Assembly: GCA_964649415.1 (NCBI GenBank)
Contig: CAZYSK010000008.1
Location: forward strand, 62,001-126,000
Direction: 5' to 3'
DNA length: 64,000 nt
Source: CAZYSK01 sp964649415
GTDB taxonomy: Bacteria > Chloroflexota > Anaerolineae > B4-G1
Each line of letters starts with the position of its first letter. Positions within the stretch are counted from its first letter, which is position 1. Of this stretch, positions 8,255 to 16,619 are shown one piece after another. The translations under genes and the position numbers were made by a program. The notes beneath the pieces are model-generated. The model was not told the DNA's origin, searched no databases, and saw nothing but the letters and a program-made list of their open reading frames with translations.

Positions 8255-10463
8255 CAGCCTGGATACACGCCAGGAGATCGCGCACCGACAGCCCACCGCC
8301 CCGGGTCACTGCCAGCGTGTCGCTCACAATGGGCTCGCCTCTTGGGTCCGTGGCAGAGATGATGACCACCGGTATGTCCCGTATAGACACATCCTTGCTC
8401 TTTTCCCGCAACACCTGGAAGCCGTCCACCCTGGGCATAATCAAATCGAGCAGCATCACATCGGGCTGTCTTTCCCGCAGTAGATTGAGCGCTCGTTGTC
8501 CGCTCGTTGCCTGCAAGATGCAATAGTCGCGTTTTACCGAGGTAAGCATGCGCGCGAAGAGCTGTAGAACCTCGGGATCGTCGTCCACCAACAGCACGCT
8601 CTTCACCCCGTCCCCCATCTCCTCCAACGTCGAGAGCAACATCTCGCGGGTGATCGGTTTCACCAGGTAGCGCACCACGCCAAGCTGCCTGGCAACCTCA
8701 TCCACTCCGGGCACCCAACACATCACTGCAGGTATGCCGTACGGCAGGTCGGCCAACTGATCTCGTGTGAATGGGAACCGATCTGTCACCCCGGCGAACG
8801 GGGATGCGTTTACAAGCAACGCTTGGGCCGGCGCCCGGCTCAACTCACGGGTGGCTTGCTCGACGTCCCGGACAGAGACGGTCTCCACATCATCCATATA
8901 GCGGTTGAACAACCGCTTCAGCGTCTCTCCCTCCTCCAGAACGACGAAGCGGGGGATCACTGTCGGTGCAGGCGCCTTGGATCGCCTGGTACGGGCTTTG
9001 TACTCGTACTCGCCATATGGGCTGAACCATCGCTTTGCGCCATCACCTGCTCGAACAACGGGAAGGGATGTGTCCAGCGGCAGACTGAAGTGAAACGTCG
9101 TGCCCACACCCACCTCGCTCTCCAGCCACACCTTCCCTCCGTGCATCTCCACGAACCGTTTGCTGATGCTCAGTCCCAGACCGCTTCCACCGTGGCGACG
9201 ACGTATGGAGCCATCTATTTGATGAAACGGCTCAAAGAGCTTTTGTTGATCCTCCAAGGCAATGCCAGGACCGGTATCAGTCACGCTGACCACGACATCG
9301 TCGTTTTCGCACCAAGCCCGTATTCGTACGCCCCCGTGCTCTGTGAAACGACCAGCGTTGCTTAGCAGGTTGAGCACCACCTGACGGATGCGCGTGCTGT
9401 CACAGAACACGGGCGGCAGGTCCGAGGGATACTCTGTCTCCAGGTAAAAGCCCCTGGACTCATAGAGCGCCCTCACCGCCAGGACTGCCTCATCTACGAT
9501 CTCCTGTAGCGTAGTCCATTCCTTGATGAGAGCCATACGCCCGGCCTCGATCTGGCTGAGGTCGAGCACATCGTCCACAAGTCTGGCCAGGTGCTGGCTG
9601 TTTCGCTGGATAGCGGCTATGTCGGCCAGAAGCTCGGGAGGCAGCCTGGCACCGTAGACCTGAGGCGACTGGGTGATCATCTCGCTAAACCCGATGATCA
9701 TGTTCAGTGGCGTGCGCAGTTCGTGGCTCACGTTGGCCACAAACTCCTCTTTGGTACGGCGGGCATCCTCAGCAACCTGGTGCATCGCCTTGAGCCGGTC
9801 AGACAACCGGGCAAGTTCCCGATTGGCCAGAATGAGATCCTCCTGAGTCTGCTTGAACTCTATTCGCTGATCGCGCGTCTCTTCCATTTTCTCCCGGGCC
9901 TGTTCAAAGCTGAAGATGGACCATTGAGTCACAGTAAGGAGCGCCCGTGTCGCAGCCCATCCAAGCATGCCAGAAACGGCTCCACCGACGATGATTATCG
10001 GACTGTAGGTAGAGAACCAAGACAGTGGCAACCGGCTCTCGGAGAGCCACCACAGGAGTCCGATCACCAGACACTCGGCGAATATGCCGGCTGGCCAGGC
10101 CATAGTGACGGAGGCCACGAGAGGAAGCAGCATATAGAAAAACGCAATCTCGGGTCGCTGGAACAGGTAAGCGGCCAGACTGATAGCAACTGTTAACCCT
10201 ATCAGCCAGATGGATTGAGCAAGCAGTAGCTGTCGTGGCAACAGCCGAATTGCGAGAGCTGAAGAGATAGCGATGACCAGTAAGATAAGTGAAACGCTAG
10301 GCACTGTGGTCCACAAGGATGTGAAGTTCGCCACCACATACCACACCAGACCCATACCACCCGTGGTGAATATGAGTGTACGCAGTGTGGACTGCAGCAG
10401 TTCAGTGGTGGAGGAGACGAAGTCGAGATCAGTCCTTGGCGCCATACGCAGTCCGTACCACAT
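8187..10463 (-). CDS. hybrid sensor histidine kinase with two receiver domains
   Basis: 758 residues. ATG 10463 is chosen because GGAGG lies 5 bases upstream; the open frame runs further up. Six or seven membrane segments (about residues 25-190) have no sizeable outer loop, so it probably senses in the membrane. A coiled coil follows, then HisKA with His247 (NVSHELRTPLN), and a complete HATPase domain (N-box LNLLSNAGRF, DTGPGI, GGSGLGLSI). The first receiver is degenerate: VVLEEGET replaces the acidic pair and ALLVNAS lacks the Asp. The second is intact (LLVDDDPE, LLDLIMPRVDG), but the usual KP is missing (VTRGGG). It is convergent with and overlaps the regulator gene. A same-order paralogue lies at 48152. 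Confidence 0.9.
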   Translation of the reverse strand: MWYGLRMAPRTDLDFVSSTTELLQSTLRTLIFTTGGMGLVWYVVANFTSLWTTVPSVSLILLVIAISSALAIRLLPRQLLLAQSIWLIGLTVAISLAAYLFQRPEIAFFYMLLPLVASVTMAWPAGIFAECLVIGLLWWLSESRLPLSWFSTYSPIIIVGGAVSGMLGWAATRALLTVTQWSIFSFEQAREKMEETRDQRIEFKQTQEDLILANRELARLSDRLKAMHQVAEDARRTKEEFVANVSHELRTPLNMIIGFSEMITQSPQVYGARLPPELLADIAAIQRNSQHLARLVDDVLDLSQIEAGRMALIKEWTTLQEIVDEAVLAVRALYESRGFYLETEYPSDLPPVFCDSTRIRQVVLNLLSNAGRFTEHGGVRIRAWCENDDVVVSVTDTGPGIALEDQQKLFEPFHQIDGSIRRRHGGSGLGLSISKRFVEMHGGKVWLESEVGVGTTFHFSLPLDTSLPVVRAGDGAKRWFSPYGEYEYKARTRRSKAPAPTVIPRFVVLEEGETLKRLFNRYMDDVETVSVRDVEQATRELSRAPAQALLVNASPFAGVTDRFPFTRDQLADLPYGIPAVMCWVPGVDEVARQLGVVRYLVKPITREMLLSTLEEMGDGVKSVLLVDDDPEVLQLFARMLTSVKRDYCILQATSGQRALNLLRERQPDVMLLDLIMPRVDGFQVLREKSKDVSIRDIPVVIISATDPRGEPIVSDTLAVTRGGGLSVRDLLACIQAVSQVLSPSVQPDDQGLPAKPVA

Positions 10464-10620
10464 GAGAACCTCCGTAGCTTGCGCGGATCGCACCAGATTG
10501 CCGCTACCTGACAAAGACCATTTACTATCCTACCACGCATCAATGGGAGCCGCAATCACTTGGCGTGTTCACCACCACCAATAGCGGCCCTGAAGGCCCT
10601 CCCGCCAGCCTGGGACATGG

Positions 10621-10649
10621 TTGACAAATCCAGCCCCCAACGGTACAAT
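10621..10649 (+). promoter_or_regulatory. near-consensus promoter giving a probably leaderless mRNA
   Basis: TTGACA (10621-10626), a 17-base spacer and TACAAT (10644-10649). Transcription would begin near 10656, only about two bases before ATG 10658. No Shine-Dalgarno is present. Confidence 0.7.
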
Positions 10650-10657
10650 CTCCCCCA

Positions 10658-11506
10658 ATGCAGGAAAGCATCAAACCACTAGACCGCAATCGCCTGAGCG
10701 TGCTGATGGCAGTGCTGTTGCTGGGCAGCCTGCTCTTCCGCTTTATTGAGCTACCTGAGCACACGTGGCAATTGGAACTCCTGGGGTCGCCTCTATCGAT
10801 TCGGGTGACCGGCACGTGGCTGCTGATCACGCTCATGGTGGGCCTGGTGTGCACGGGCACCAACCTGATCCTACACGACCATCCGCGTCTGGACGAGCAT
10901 TCCGGGCGACCGGTATACGTCTCCTGGATTCTGCCCGGCATAGTGGCCGGGCTTGCTGCGCATCTGCTGGCGCGCACCGTCGTGTGGCCCATGTGGATCG
11001 GTGAGCTGTTCTTGATCGGCATTGGCATCAGCCTGGTCATCACCGCCGAGTACACCGCGATTGACCCGGATGCGCCCGGCTATCCTCTGACCCGCCTCTC
11101 CCTCAACGTGCTGGCCTACCTGTTGGCCTTCACGCTGTTCGCCCTCATCTATCAGACGCGCAGCCGCAGCCTGGTGACCGCTACCTTGATGGTGATCGCA
11201 GCCGCGGTGCTGGCGCTGGACCTGTTAAGCGTAGCGGACGTGAAATTCCGGCGCGTGCTCCTGTTCGCCGGCATCATCGGCCTCGTCGTCGGAGAGAGCA
11301 CGTGGGCTTTGAATTACTGGCGGATCAGCGCCTTGGGTGGCGGGCTGCTCCTGTTACTCGTGTTCTACATCGTCACCAACGTAGCCCATCAACACCTCCT
11401 CGAGCGCCTGAGCGCGTCAACCCTGGCAGAATTCGCAACCGTCACCGTCATCGTGTTGATCGTCATCGGACGCGCGACCAATGTCCGCTTTCTCAGAACC
11501 CCCTGA
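10658..11506 (+). CDS. polytopic membrane protein of unknown function
   Basis: 282 residues that I do not recognise. About nine hydrophobic segments are visible, including LSVLMAVLLLGSLLF, TWLLITLMVGLVCTG, GIVAGLAAHLLA, LFLIGIGISLVIT, VLAYLLAFTLFALIY, VLLFAGIIGLVVG and GGGLLLLLVFYIV. A conserved-looking HQHLLERLS stretch lies near the C-terminus. No catalytic motif or soluble domain is present. A near-consensus promoter ends just before the ATG, so translation may be leaderless. It stands alone between the convergent kinase and the glucan phosphorylase. It reads like a genuine gene (strong hydrophobic pattern, plus-strand codon use), but no role can be assigned. Confidence 0.75.
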   Translation: MQESIKPLDRNRLSVLMAVLLLGSLLFRFIELPEHTWQLELLGSPLSIRVTGTWLLITLMVGLVCTGTNLILHDHPRLDEHSGRPVYVSWILPGIVAGLAAHLLARTVVWPMWIGELFLIGIGISLVITAEYTAIDPDAPGYPLTRLSLNVLAYLLAFTLFALIYQTRSRSLVTATLMVIAAAVLALDLLSVADVKFRRVLLFAGIIGLVVGESTWALNYWRISALGGGLLLLLVFYIVTNVAHQHLLERLSASTLAEFATVTVIVLIVIGRATNVRFLRTP

Positions 11507-11553
11507 ATGAAATCCCAACAGATGCGGCCACTCTACTGTATGCAGGAAGCGAG

Positions 11554-11610
11554 GCGCCCCATTCCGATGGCGCTCCACTGTCCCTACAAAGACGCCATTC
11601 CGATGGCGCT
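11554..11610. repeat. two copies of a small hairpin repeat before the glucan phosphorylase gene
   Basis: Copies end at 11574 and 11610 and share CATTCCGATGGCGCT. The second is GACGCCATTCCGATGGCGCT, with stem GCCAT/ATGGC, preceded by TCCCTACAAA. A third, slightly changed copy lies at 50519-50550. Confidence 0.6.
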
Positions 11611-11712
11611 GTCAGACCACCAGGATGCTATGAACGACTGGCCCATGCAACTACCGGCGATCTGTAAAGGAACGCCTGCATTTCAACCTACCCTATCGTG
11701 AGAGGAAAGATC

Positions 11713-13884
11713 GTGAAAAGTGAGAGACACCCGCTATCGACCAAAATCCCACCGCGCATTGCACGCCTGGAGGAATTGGCGTACAACTTCTGGTGGAGCT
11801 GGCACCGGGAAGCCCGTGATCTGTTCAAGATGCTGGACTACCCGCTCTGGCGCAGCACCGGCCACAACCCGGTGAAGATGCTCCTGGAGGTCCCGCCCGA
11901 GCGGCTCCAGGAACTGGCATCCGACCCGCTCTTTCTCCGCCAATACGACGCCGTCTTGATCGCGCTTGACTCTGACATAGGCAACGGGCACCTCTGGTTT
12001 CCGACGCAGTATGCCGACCTAAGCACTCGGCCAGTGGCCTACTTCTCCGCCGAGTTCGGATTGCACCAGTCGCTGCCCACCTACGCCGGAGGGCTGGGCG
12101 TCTTGGCGGGGGACCATTGCAAAGAGGCCAGCGACATCGGCCTGCCCTTCGTCGCGGTGGGCTTCCTGTATGAGATGGGCTACTTCCGCCAGCGCATCAC
12201 TGCCGATGGTTGGCAAGAGGCGATCTACCCGCGCTTCAATCCACCCGACGTCGCCATCCGCGAGGCACTGTGCAACGATGGAACGTGCCTCTTTGTCCCG
12301 GTCCAGGTGGGCGACCGCACGGTGCACCTGCAAGTGTGGCACGTCCAGGTCGGCCGCACGCACTTGTACCTGATGGACGCCGACCACGAGCAAAACGACC
12401 CTTGGGATCGAGAACTCACCGCCCGGCTCTATGGCGGGGATCGGGAGATGCGCATCCGGCAGGAGATCGTGCTCGGCATCGGAGGCGTGCGCGTGCTGCG
12501 CGCATTGGGCGTCGACCCACTCGTGTTCCACCTCAACGAGGGGCACTCGGCATTCCTGGTGCTGGAGCGCGCCCGCGAGATGGTGGAGATGGGACTCTCG
12601 TTCGATCAAGCGCGCCAGGCGGTCCAGGCAGCGGCCGTCTTCACCACCCACACGCCGGTACCGGCGGGGCACGACGTCTTTGCCTACCACCTGATGGAGA
12701 AGTACTTCAACGCCTACTGGCCCCGCCTGGGGCTGAGCAGGGAGGAGTTCCTGAAGCTGGGATCCGGAGAGGGAGACATGGGGTTCAACATGACCCTGCT
12801 GGCGCTGCGCATGTGTGGGCAATGCAACGGCGTCAGCAGGCTGCACGGCGAAGTCTCGCGCCGCATGTGGCAGTCGGCCTGGCCCGACGTCCCAGAGGAG
12901 CAAGTGCCCATCGCACACATCACCAACGGCATCCACGTGCCGGCGTGGATCGGCGAAGCGGTGAACAAGGTCTGCCGCAAATACGTGGGGCCCGATTGGA
13001 TCGAGCAGCACGACGACCCGGCAGTGTGGGAACGTATCCTCGACGTGCCGGAAGATGAGCTGTGGGCGGCCCACCGGCACCTGAAGGGCAAACTGATGAG
13101 CCTGATCCGAGAAAGGGCACGCAGGTACTACGTGGCAGGCGAGAGGGTCCCGGAGCAGGTGCTCTGCGCAGGGACCTTCCTCGACCCCGACGCGCTCACC
13201 ATCGGCTTCGCCCGGCGCTTCACCACCTACAAGCGGGCCACTCTCATATTCCACGACATGGACCGGCTGAGGCACCTACTGCACGACCGCTATCGCCCCG
13301 TGCAGTTCATCTTCTCCGGCAAGGCTCACCCGGCCGACGAGGGAGCCAAACGGCTGCTTCAACAGGTCTACAACACGGCCAAGGACCCGAGCATCGGGGG
13401 ACGCATCGCATTCCTCGAGGACTACGACCTCCAGGTGGCACGCTACCTGGTGCAGGGCGTGGATGTGTGGCTGAACACCCCCCGCCGCCCCCACGAGGCC
13501 AGCGGCACGAGCGGACAGAAGGCCGCCATCAACGGCATTCCCAACCTGAGCGTGCTCGATGGCTGGTGGGCCGAGGGGTACAATGGAGCCAATGGCTGGG
13601 CCATTGACGCCAGACGGCGCTTCGAGGCGCTGGACGCCCAGGACACGGCAGACGCAGCCACGCTGTACCGCCTGCTCGAAGAAGAAGTGGCGCCGCTATT
13701 CTACAGGCGCGACGCGGACGGGGTGCCCCGGGGTTGGGTGCGCGTTATGAAAGAGGCAATCCGCACCGCGATGCCCGTCTTCTGCACCCGCCGCATGGTC
13801 AAGGAATACACCGAGCGCCTCTACGTCCCGGCGGCAAAGCGCCTGGCGGAACTGAATGGCACCCTTGCCCTAAACAAAACCTGA
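11713..13884 (+). CDS. glgP: alpha-glucan phosphorylase (GT35, short bacterial/archaeal type)
   Basis: 723 residues. Releases glucose 1-phosphate from glycogen or maltodextrin by phosphorolysis in the cytoplasm. GTG 11713 is preferred because AGAGGAAAG lies just upstream; GTG 11698 in the same frame is the alternative. The N-terminal DUF3417-like start (RIARLEELAYNFWWSWHREA), the central NEGHSAFLVLER and TTHTPVPAGHD, and the PLP-binding segment EASGTSGQKAAINGIPNLS with Lys603 all match the alpha-glucan phosphorylase family, which is shorter than animal-type GlgP. It is monocistronic. Hairpins after the stop (13900-13980) lack a T-run. Confidence 0.95.
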   Translation: MKSERHPLSTKIPPRIARLEELAYNFWWSWHREARDLFKMLDYPLWRSTGHNPVKMLLEVPPERLQELASDPLFLRQYDAVLIALDSDIGNGHLWFPTQYADLSTRPVAYFSAEFGLHQSLPTYAGGLGVLAGDHCKEASDIGLPFVAVGFLYEMGYFRQRITADGWQEAIYPRFNPPDVAIREALCNDGTCLFVPVQVGDRTVHLQVWHVQVGRTHLYLMDADHEQNDPWDRELTARLYGGDREMRIRQEIVLGIGGVRVLRALGVDPLVFHLNEGHSAFLVLERAREMVEMGLSFDQARQAVQAAAVFTTHTPVPAGHDVFAYHLMEKYFNAYWPRLGLSREEFLKLGSGEGDMGFNMTLLALRMCGQCNGVSRLHGEVSRRMWQSAWPDVPEEQVPIAHITNGIHVPAWIGEAVNKVCRKYVGPDWIEQHDDPAVWERILDVPEDELWAAHRHLKGKLMSLIRERARRYYVAGERVPEQVLCAGTFLDPDALTIGFARRFTTYKRATLIFHDMDRLRHLLHDRYRPVQFIFSGKAHPADEGAKRLLQQVYNTAKDPSIGGRIAFLEDYDLQVARYLVQGVDVWLNTPRRPHEASGTSGQKAAINGIPNLSVLDGWWAEGYNGANGWAIDARRRFEALDAQDTADAATLYRLLEEEVAPLFYRRDADGVPRGWVRVMKEAIRTAMPVFCTRRMVKEYTERLYVPAAKRLAELNGTLALNKT

Positions 13885-13899
13885 CAAAATGGACCGCCC

Positions 13900-13980
13900 G
13901 GATGTCTGCATCCACCGACCGTCTGCGGTCGGCAGCATCCCTGCCGGCATAAGGCCCGGCTTGAGAACCCGTCGGGTCTA
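13900..13980. repeat. cluster of small hairpins after the glucan phosphorylase gene
   Basis: Stems in order are GGATG/CATCC (13900-13913), CCGACCG-tctg-CGGTCGG (13915-13932), GCCGG/CCGGC and ACCCGTCGGGT. They lie between convergent genes, so they may act as a two-way stop. The CCGACCG hairpin recurs near 56890. Confidence 0.5.
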
Positions 13981-14003
13981 GACCGTGAGGCCGCACCGGA
14001 CGT

Positions 14004-15467
14004 CTATAGCTCATCCGGGTGCCCGGCAGCCAACCGTTCGGCGTGATGGGCGCGCCCTGTGGCCCGTAGCCGTTCCAGGTACGCGGGCAGCATTCCGCGC
14101 GTGTGGAACGACCCACCCTCCCGCAGCACAGTCATCATCGGATCCACGTCATAGCGGCTGCTCACACTCATCTCGTGGTGCCACTCGGCCAGCAACGCCA
14201 TCGCCCGGCTCACCAAGTCAGGCCGCTCGTCCGCCGCGTTGTGCTGCTCGTGGGGATCGGTGACCAGATCGAACAGCATCACCGGCTCCAGTTGCTTGTA
14301 TCCGTCGTGGTAGGTACGCAGGCAGAGGCAATCCTCGAAACGCACCCCCCGCTGGCACGCCCAGGCCTGCTGGCTGGTGATCAGAAACCCCCGCCCGTGA
14401 TCAAGTCCCGCGCGGAAGGCCGCCGTGAAGGGCTGGCCATCCCAATTGCCGGGCACTCGGCCACCCAGCAACTCGATGAGTGTGGCCGCCCAGTCGTAGT
14501 GGTAGTGCAATGCACCATCCACGCGCGGCCGATCCGTCAAGCCGGGCCAGCGCACGATCAGCGGCACGCGGCAGGTCGGCTGGTCAGCCGTCTGGTGATC
14601 TCCCCACACGTTCAGCTCGCCCTGGTTCTCGCCGTGATCTGCGCTGACCATGATGACTGTGTCATCGAGCACTCCGGCGTCGGCCAGCGCGTTCAACAGC
14701 CGCCCCGCGTGCTCGTCGGCATAACGGATGCCCACGTCATACCCGTCTATCCACTGCTTCACCGCATCCATGGAGTCAAGCCGGGCAGGGACGCGGGGGT
14801 ATTCCAGATGAGGCGTCTCTTGCCCCCAACCGTGCGGTTCCTGCGGGCTGTGCGGACCGTATCCGTCCCAGCCGCGCTGGCGCATCTCCTCTGTCAGCCA
14901 CGCAGGCAGCCGATCGCCCGCGAAGGGGTTGCCAAACCGGTCTGGCGTGCGATAGGGCGTATGCGGGTCCCAGTAGTTGACGTGCAGGAACCAATTGTCG
15001 CTGCGCGCGTTGCGCGCGATCCAGTCGAGGGCCAGGGGCGTCACGTCGTCGGCGATCTCCATCCCGCCCTTGCCCGGATTGTAGACCTCGTTGTAGCCCG
15101 CGTACCAATGCCAGGCCGCATGTCGCTCGCCGAAAGGGCTGACTGTGACCGTCCTGAGCCCGATCTGGCGCAGGGCGCTCATCCAACTGGTGGCATCGAA
15201 CAGGTCGCGAAAGCCGCGCGAGGCCCCCTCGATGAACGGGTCGGCCGCCGCGCCGCCGTGGTTCACGACGCCGGTGTGGAAGCCACAGCGACCGCTCCAC
15301 AACGCCGTGCGTGAGGGCAGGCACGGCGCGTCGCTGTTGTAGCAGTTGTCGAAGCGCACGCCCCGCGCGGCCAGGGCATCAATGTTCGGGCTGGTGTTTC
15401 GATGATAGCCATAGCAGCTCAGGTGATCAGCACGCAGGGTGTCAATGTCTATGTAGAGCACACGCAT
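14004..15467 (-). CDS. sulfatase, cytoplasmic, cysteine-type formylglycine site
   Basis: 487 residues, type I sulfatase of the alkaline phosphatase superfamily. Hydrolyses sulfate esters, probably on a sugar. The metal-binding start is DIDTLRADHLSCYG. The formylglycine motif is CLPSRTALWSG with Cys49, so activation needs an FGE or anSME-type enzyme, which I do not see in this window. Later metal ligands are in SADHGENQG and the conserved His in WFLHVNYWDPHTPY. No signal peptide is present, unlike the sulfatase at 59636. It starts at ATG 15467 behind GGAGG. Confidence 0.92.
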   Translation of the reverse strand: MRVLYIDIDTLRADHLSCYGYHRNTSPNIDALAARGVRFDNCYNSDAPCLPSRTALWSGRCGFHTGVVNHGGAAADPFIEGASRGFRDLFDATSWMSALRQIGLRTVTVSPFGERHAAWHWYAGYNEVYNPGKGGMEIADDVTPLALDWIARNARSDNWFLHVNYWDPHTPYRTPDRFGNPFAGDRLPAWLTEEMRQRGWDGYGPHSPQEPHGWGQETPHLEYPRVPARLDSMDAVKQWIDGYDVGIRYADEHAGRLLNALADAGVLDDTVIMVSADHGENQGELNVWGDHQTADQPTCRVPLIVRWPGLTDRPRVDGALHYHYDWAATLIELLGGRVPGNWDGQPFTAAFRAGLDHGRGFLITSQQAWACQRGVRFEDCLCLRTYHDGYKQLEPVMLFDLVTDPHEQHNAADERPDLVSRAMALLAEWHHEMSVSSRYDVDPMMTVLREGGSFHTRGMLPAYLERLRATGRAHHAERLAAGHPDEL

Positions 15468-15566
15468 CAGTTAACCTCCATGTGGGCGTCTTGCGCTCCA
15501 CTCTCGGGGATGAAGAAACGCTCCGAACGGATACCCCAGGAGCATTCGGGGCCAAGCGCCGAACCG

Positions 15567-15587
15567 CGGACGCACGATCAACGTCCG
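15567..15587. repeat. 21-bp palindromic repeat, intergenic copy
   Basis: Exact unit CGGACG, loop CACGATCAA, CGTCCG, about 100 bases upstream of the sulfatase start. Same unit as in lacZ (2681-2701). Confidence 0.75.
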
Positions 15588-15626
15588 CATTATAAGCGAG
15601 CCCGCCCACCTGTCAAAGCAAGCGCC

Positions 15627-15769
15627 CTGGTGATTACCTACATCTTACCGCAAAGCACGCAAAGAGCGCAAAGAGAATCAAAAACGGGTTTCTTCGCGGT
15701 CTTTGCGTTCTTTGCGGTTCAGATAAGGCGCTTCACCACCCTGTATTCTGGAATATGGGTAATCACCAG
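15627..15769. mobile_element. 143-bp MITE-like element with 12-bp terminal repeats and 7-bp target duplication
   Basis: CTGGTGATTACC (15627-15638) and its exact complement GGTAATCACCAG (15758-15769) bound the unit. AAGCGCC flanks it on both sides (15620-15626 and 15770-15776). Inside is a subterminal inverted repeat built from CGCAAAG units (about 15645-15715). It has no coding capacity. It fills most of the 480-bp gap between the sulfatase and SGNH hydrolase genes. Confidence 0.75.
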
Positions 15770-15948
15770 AAGCGCCCTGACGTTGACAATGCTGGCCTTT
15801 CGCGCTATAGTCCACGCGTGTTACCCGCGCCACCACACACGAGCGAGCAATTATAGGCACATAGATTGGCCAGTCTCTGCGCCGATCTCCCGGCGCGGGC
15901 AGCACACCCACACCCCAGTCACGCCCCATACAAACAGGAGGACATACG

Positions 15949-16578
15949 ATGAAGACGATTCTGTGCTATGGCGATTCCAACACGTGGGGCTGGAACCCCG
16001 CCACCCTGGACCGCTACGCCGCGGGTGAGCGCTGGCCCGGCGTGCTCGGGGAAGCCCTCGGCGCGAAGTATCGGGTCATCGAGGAAGGGCTGCCCGGCCG
16101 AACCACGGTCTGGGATGACCCCATCGAAGGATACAAGAGCGGCAAGGCATACTTGATCCCCTGCTTGGAATCCCACAAACCCATCGACCTGGTCTTGATC
16201 GTGCTCGGGACCAACGATCTGAAGATGCGCTTCTCCCTGTCGGCATTCGACATCGCCAATGGCGCCGGCGTGCTGGTGGACATCGTGCAGCGCAGCGAGA
16301 CCGGGCCTGGAGGAGAGGCACCGAAGGTGCTCTTGATCGCACCGCCGCCGCTGGGCAAACTGACCGATTTCGCCGATATGTTCACGGGCGGTGCGGCCAA
16401 ATCGAGGAAGTTCCCCGAGCAGTACCGGCGCGTGGCCGACGAACTCGGCTGTGCGTTTATGGACGCTTCACTGGTGATCACTTCGAGCGACATTGACGGC
16501 GTCCACCTTGAACTGCGCGCACACCGCAAGCTGGGCGAGGCCGTTGCCAAGCGGGTAAGGGAGATGCTCGAGTACTAA
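15949..16578 (+). CDS. SGNH/GDSL-family esterase, arylesterase type
   Basis: 209 residues, normal for the compact SGNH hydrolases. Block I GDSNTWGW holds the serine nucleophile. Gly in GLPGRTT is block II, and LGTNDLK is block III with the oxyanion Asn. DGVHLE near the C-terminus supplies the Asp-His pair. No signal peptide is seen, so it is cytoplasmic. Substrates are probably acyl or acetyl esters, perhaps de-acetylating imported sugars, but this cannot be read from sequence. Start ATG 15949 follows CAGGAGGACATACG. Confidence 0.9.
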   Translation: MKTILCYGDSNTWGWNPATLDRYAAGERWPGVLGEALGAKYRVIEEGLPGRTTVWDDPIEGYKSGKAYLIPCLESHKPIDLVLIVLGTNDLKMRFSLSAFDIANGAGVLVDIVQRSETGPGGEAPKVLLIAPPPLGKLTDFADMFTGGAAKSRKFPEQYRRVADELGCAFMDASLVITSSDIDGVHLELRAHRKLGEAVAKRVREMLEY

Positions 16579-16619
16579 CGAGCTCCGTTCCGGGTCAGGG
16601 TGCTTTCGGGAGCGCGGCC

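Noticed and set aside
10805..10816. GGTGACCGGCAC inside the membrane protein gene
   Set aside because: It matches one arm of the inverted repeat but has no partner arm, and it codes for an ordinary VTGT stretch.
11507..11701. 64-codon ORF after the membrane protein gene
   Set aside because: It crosses two copies of a hairpin repeat and has no ribosome site; composition is not protein-like.
12019..13275. Minus-strand open frame of 418 codons
   Set aside because: It lies opposite the glucan phosphorylase; its sequence is Val/His/Gln-rich with no domain.
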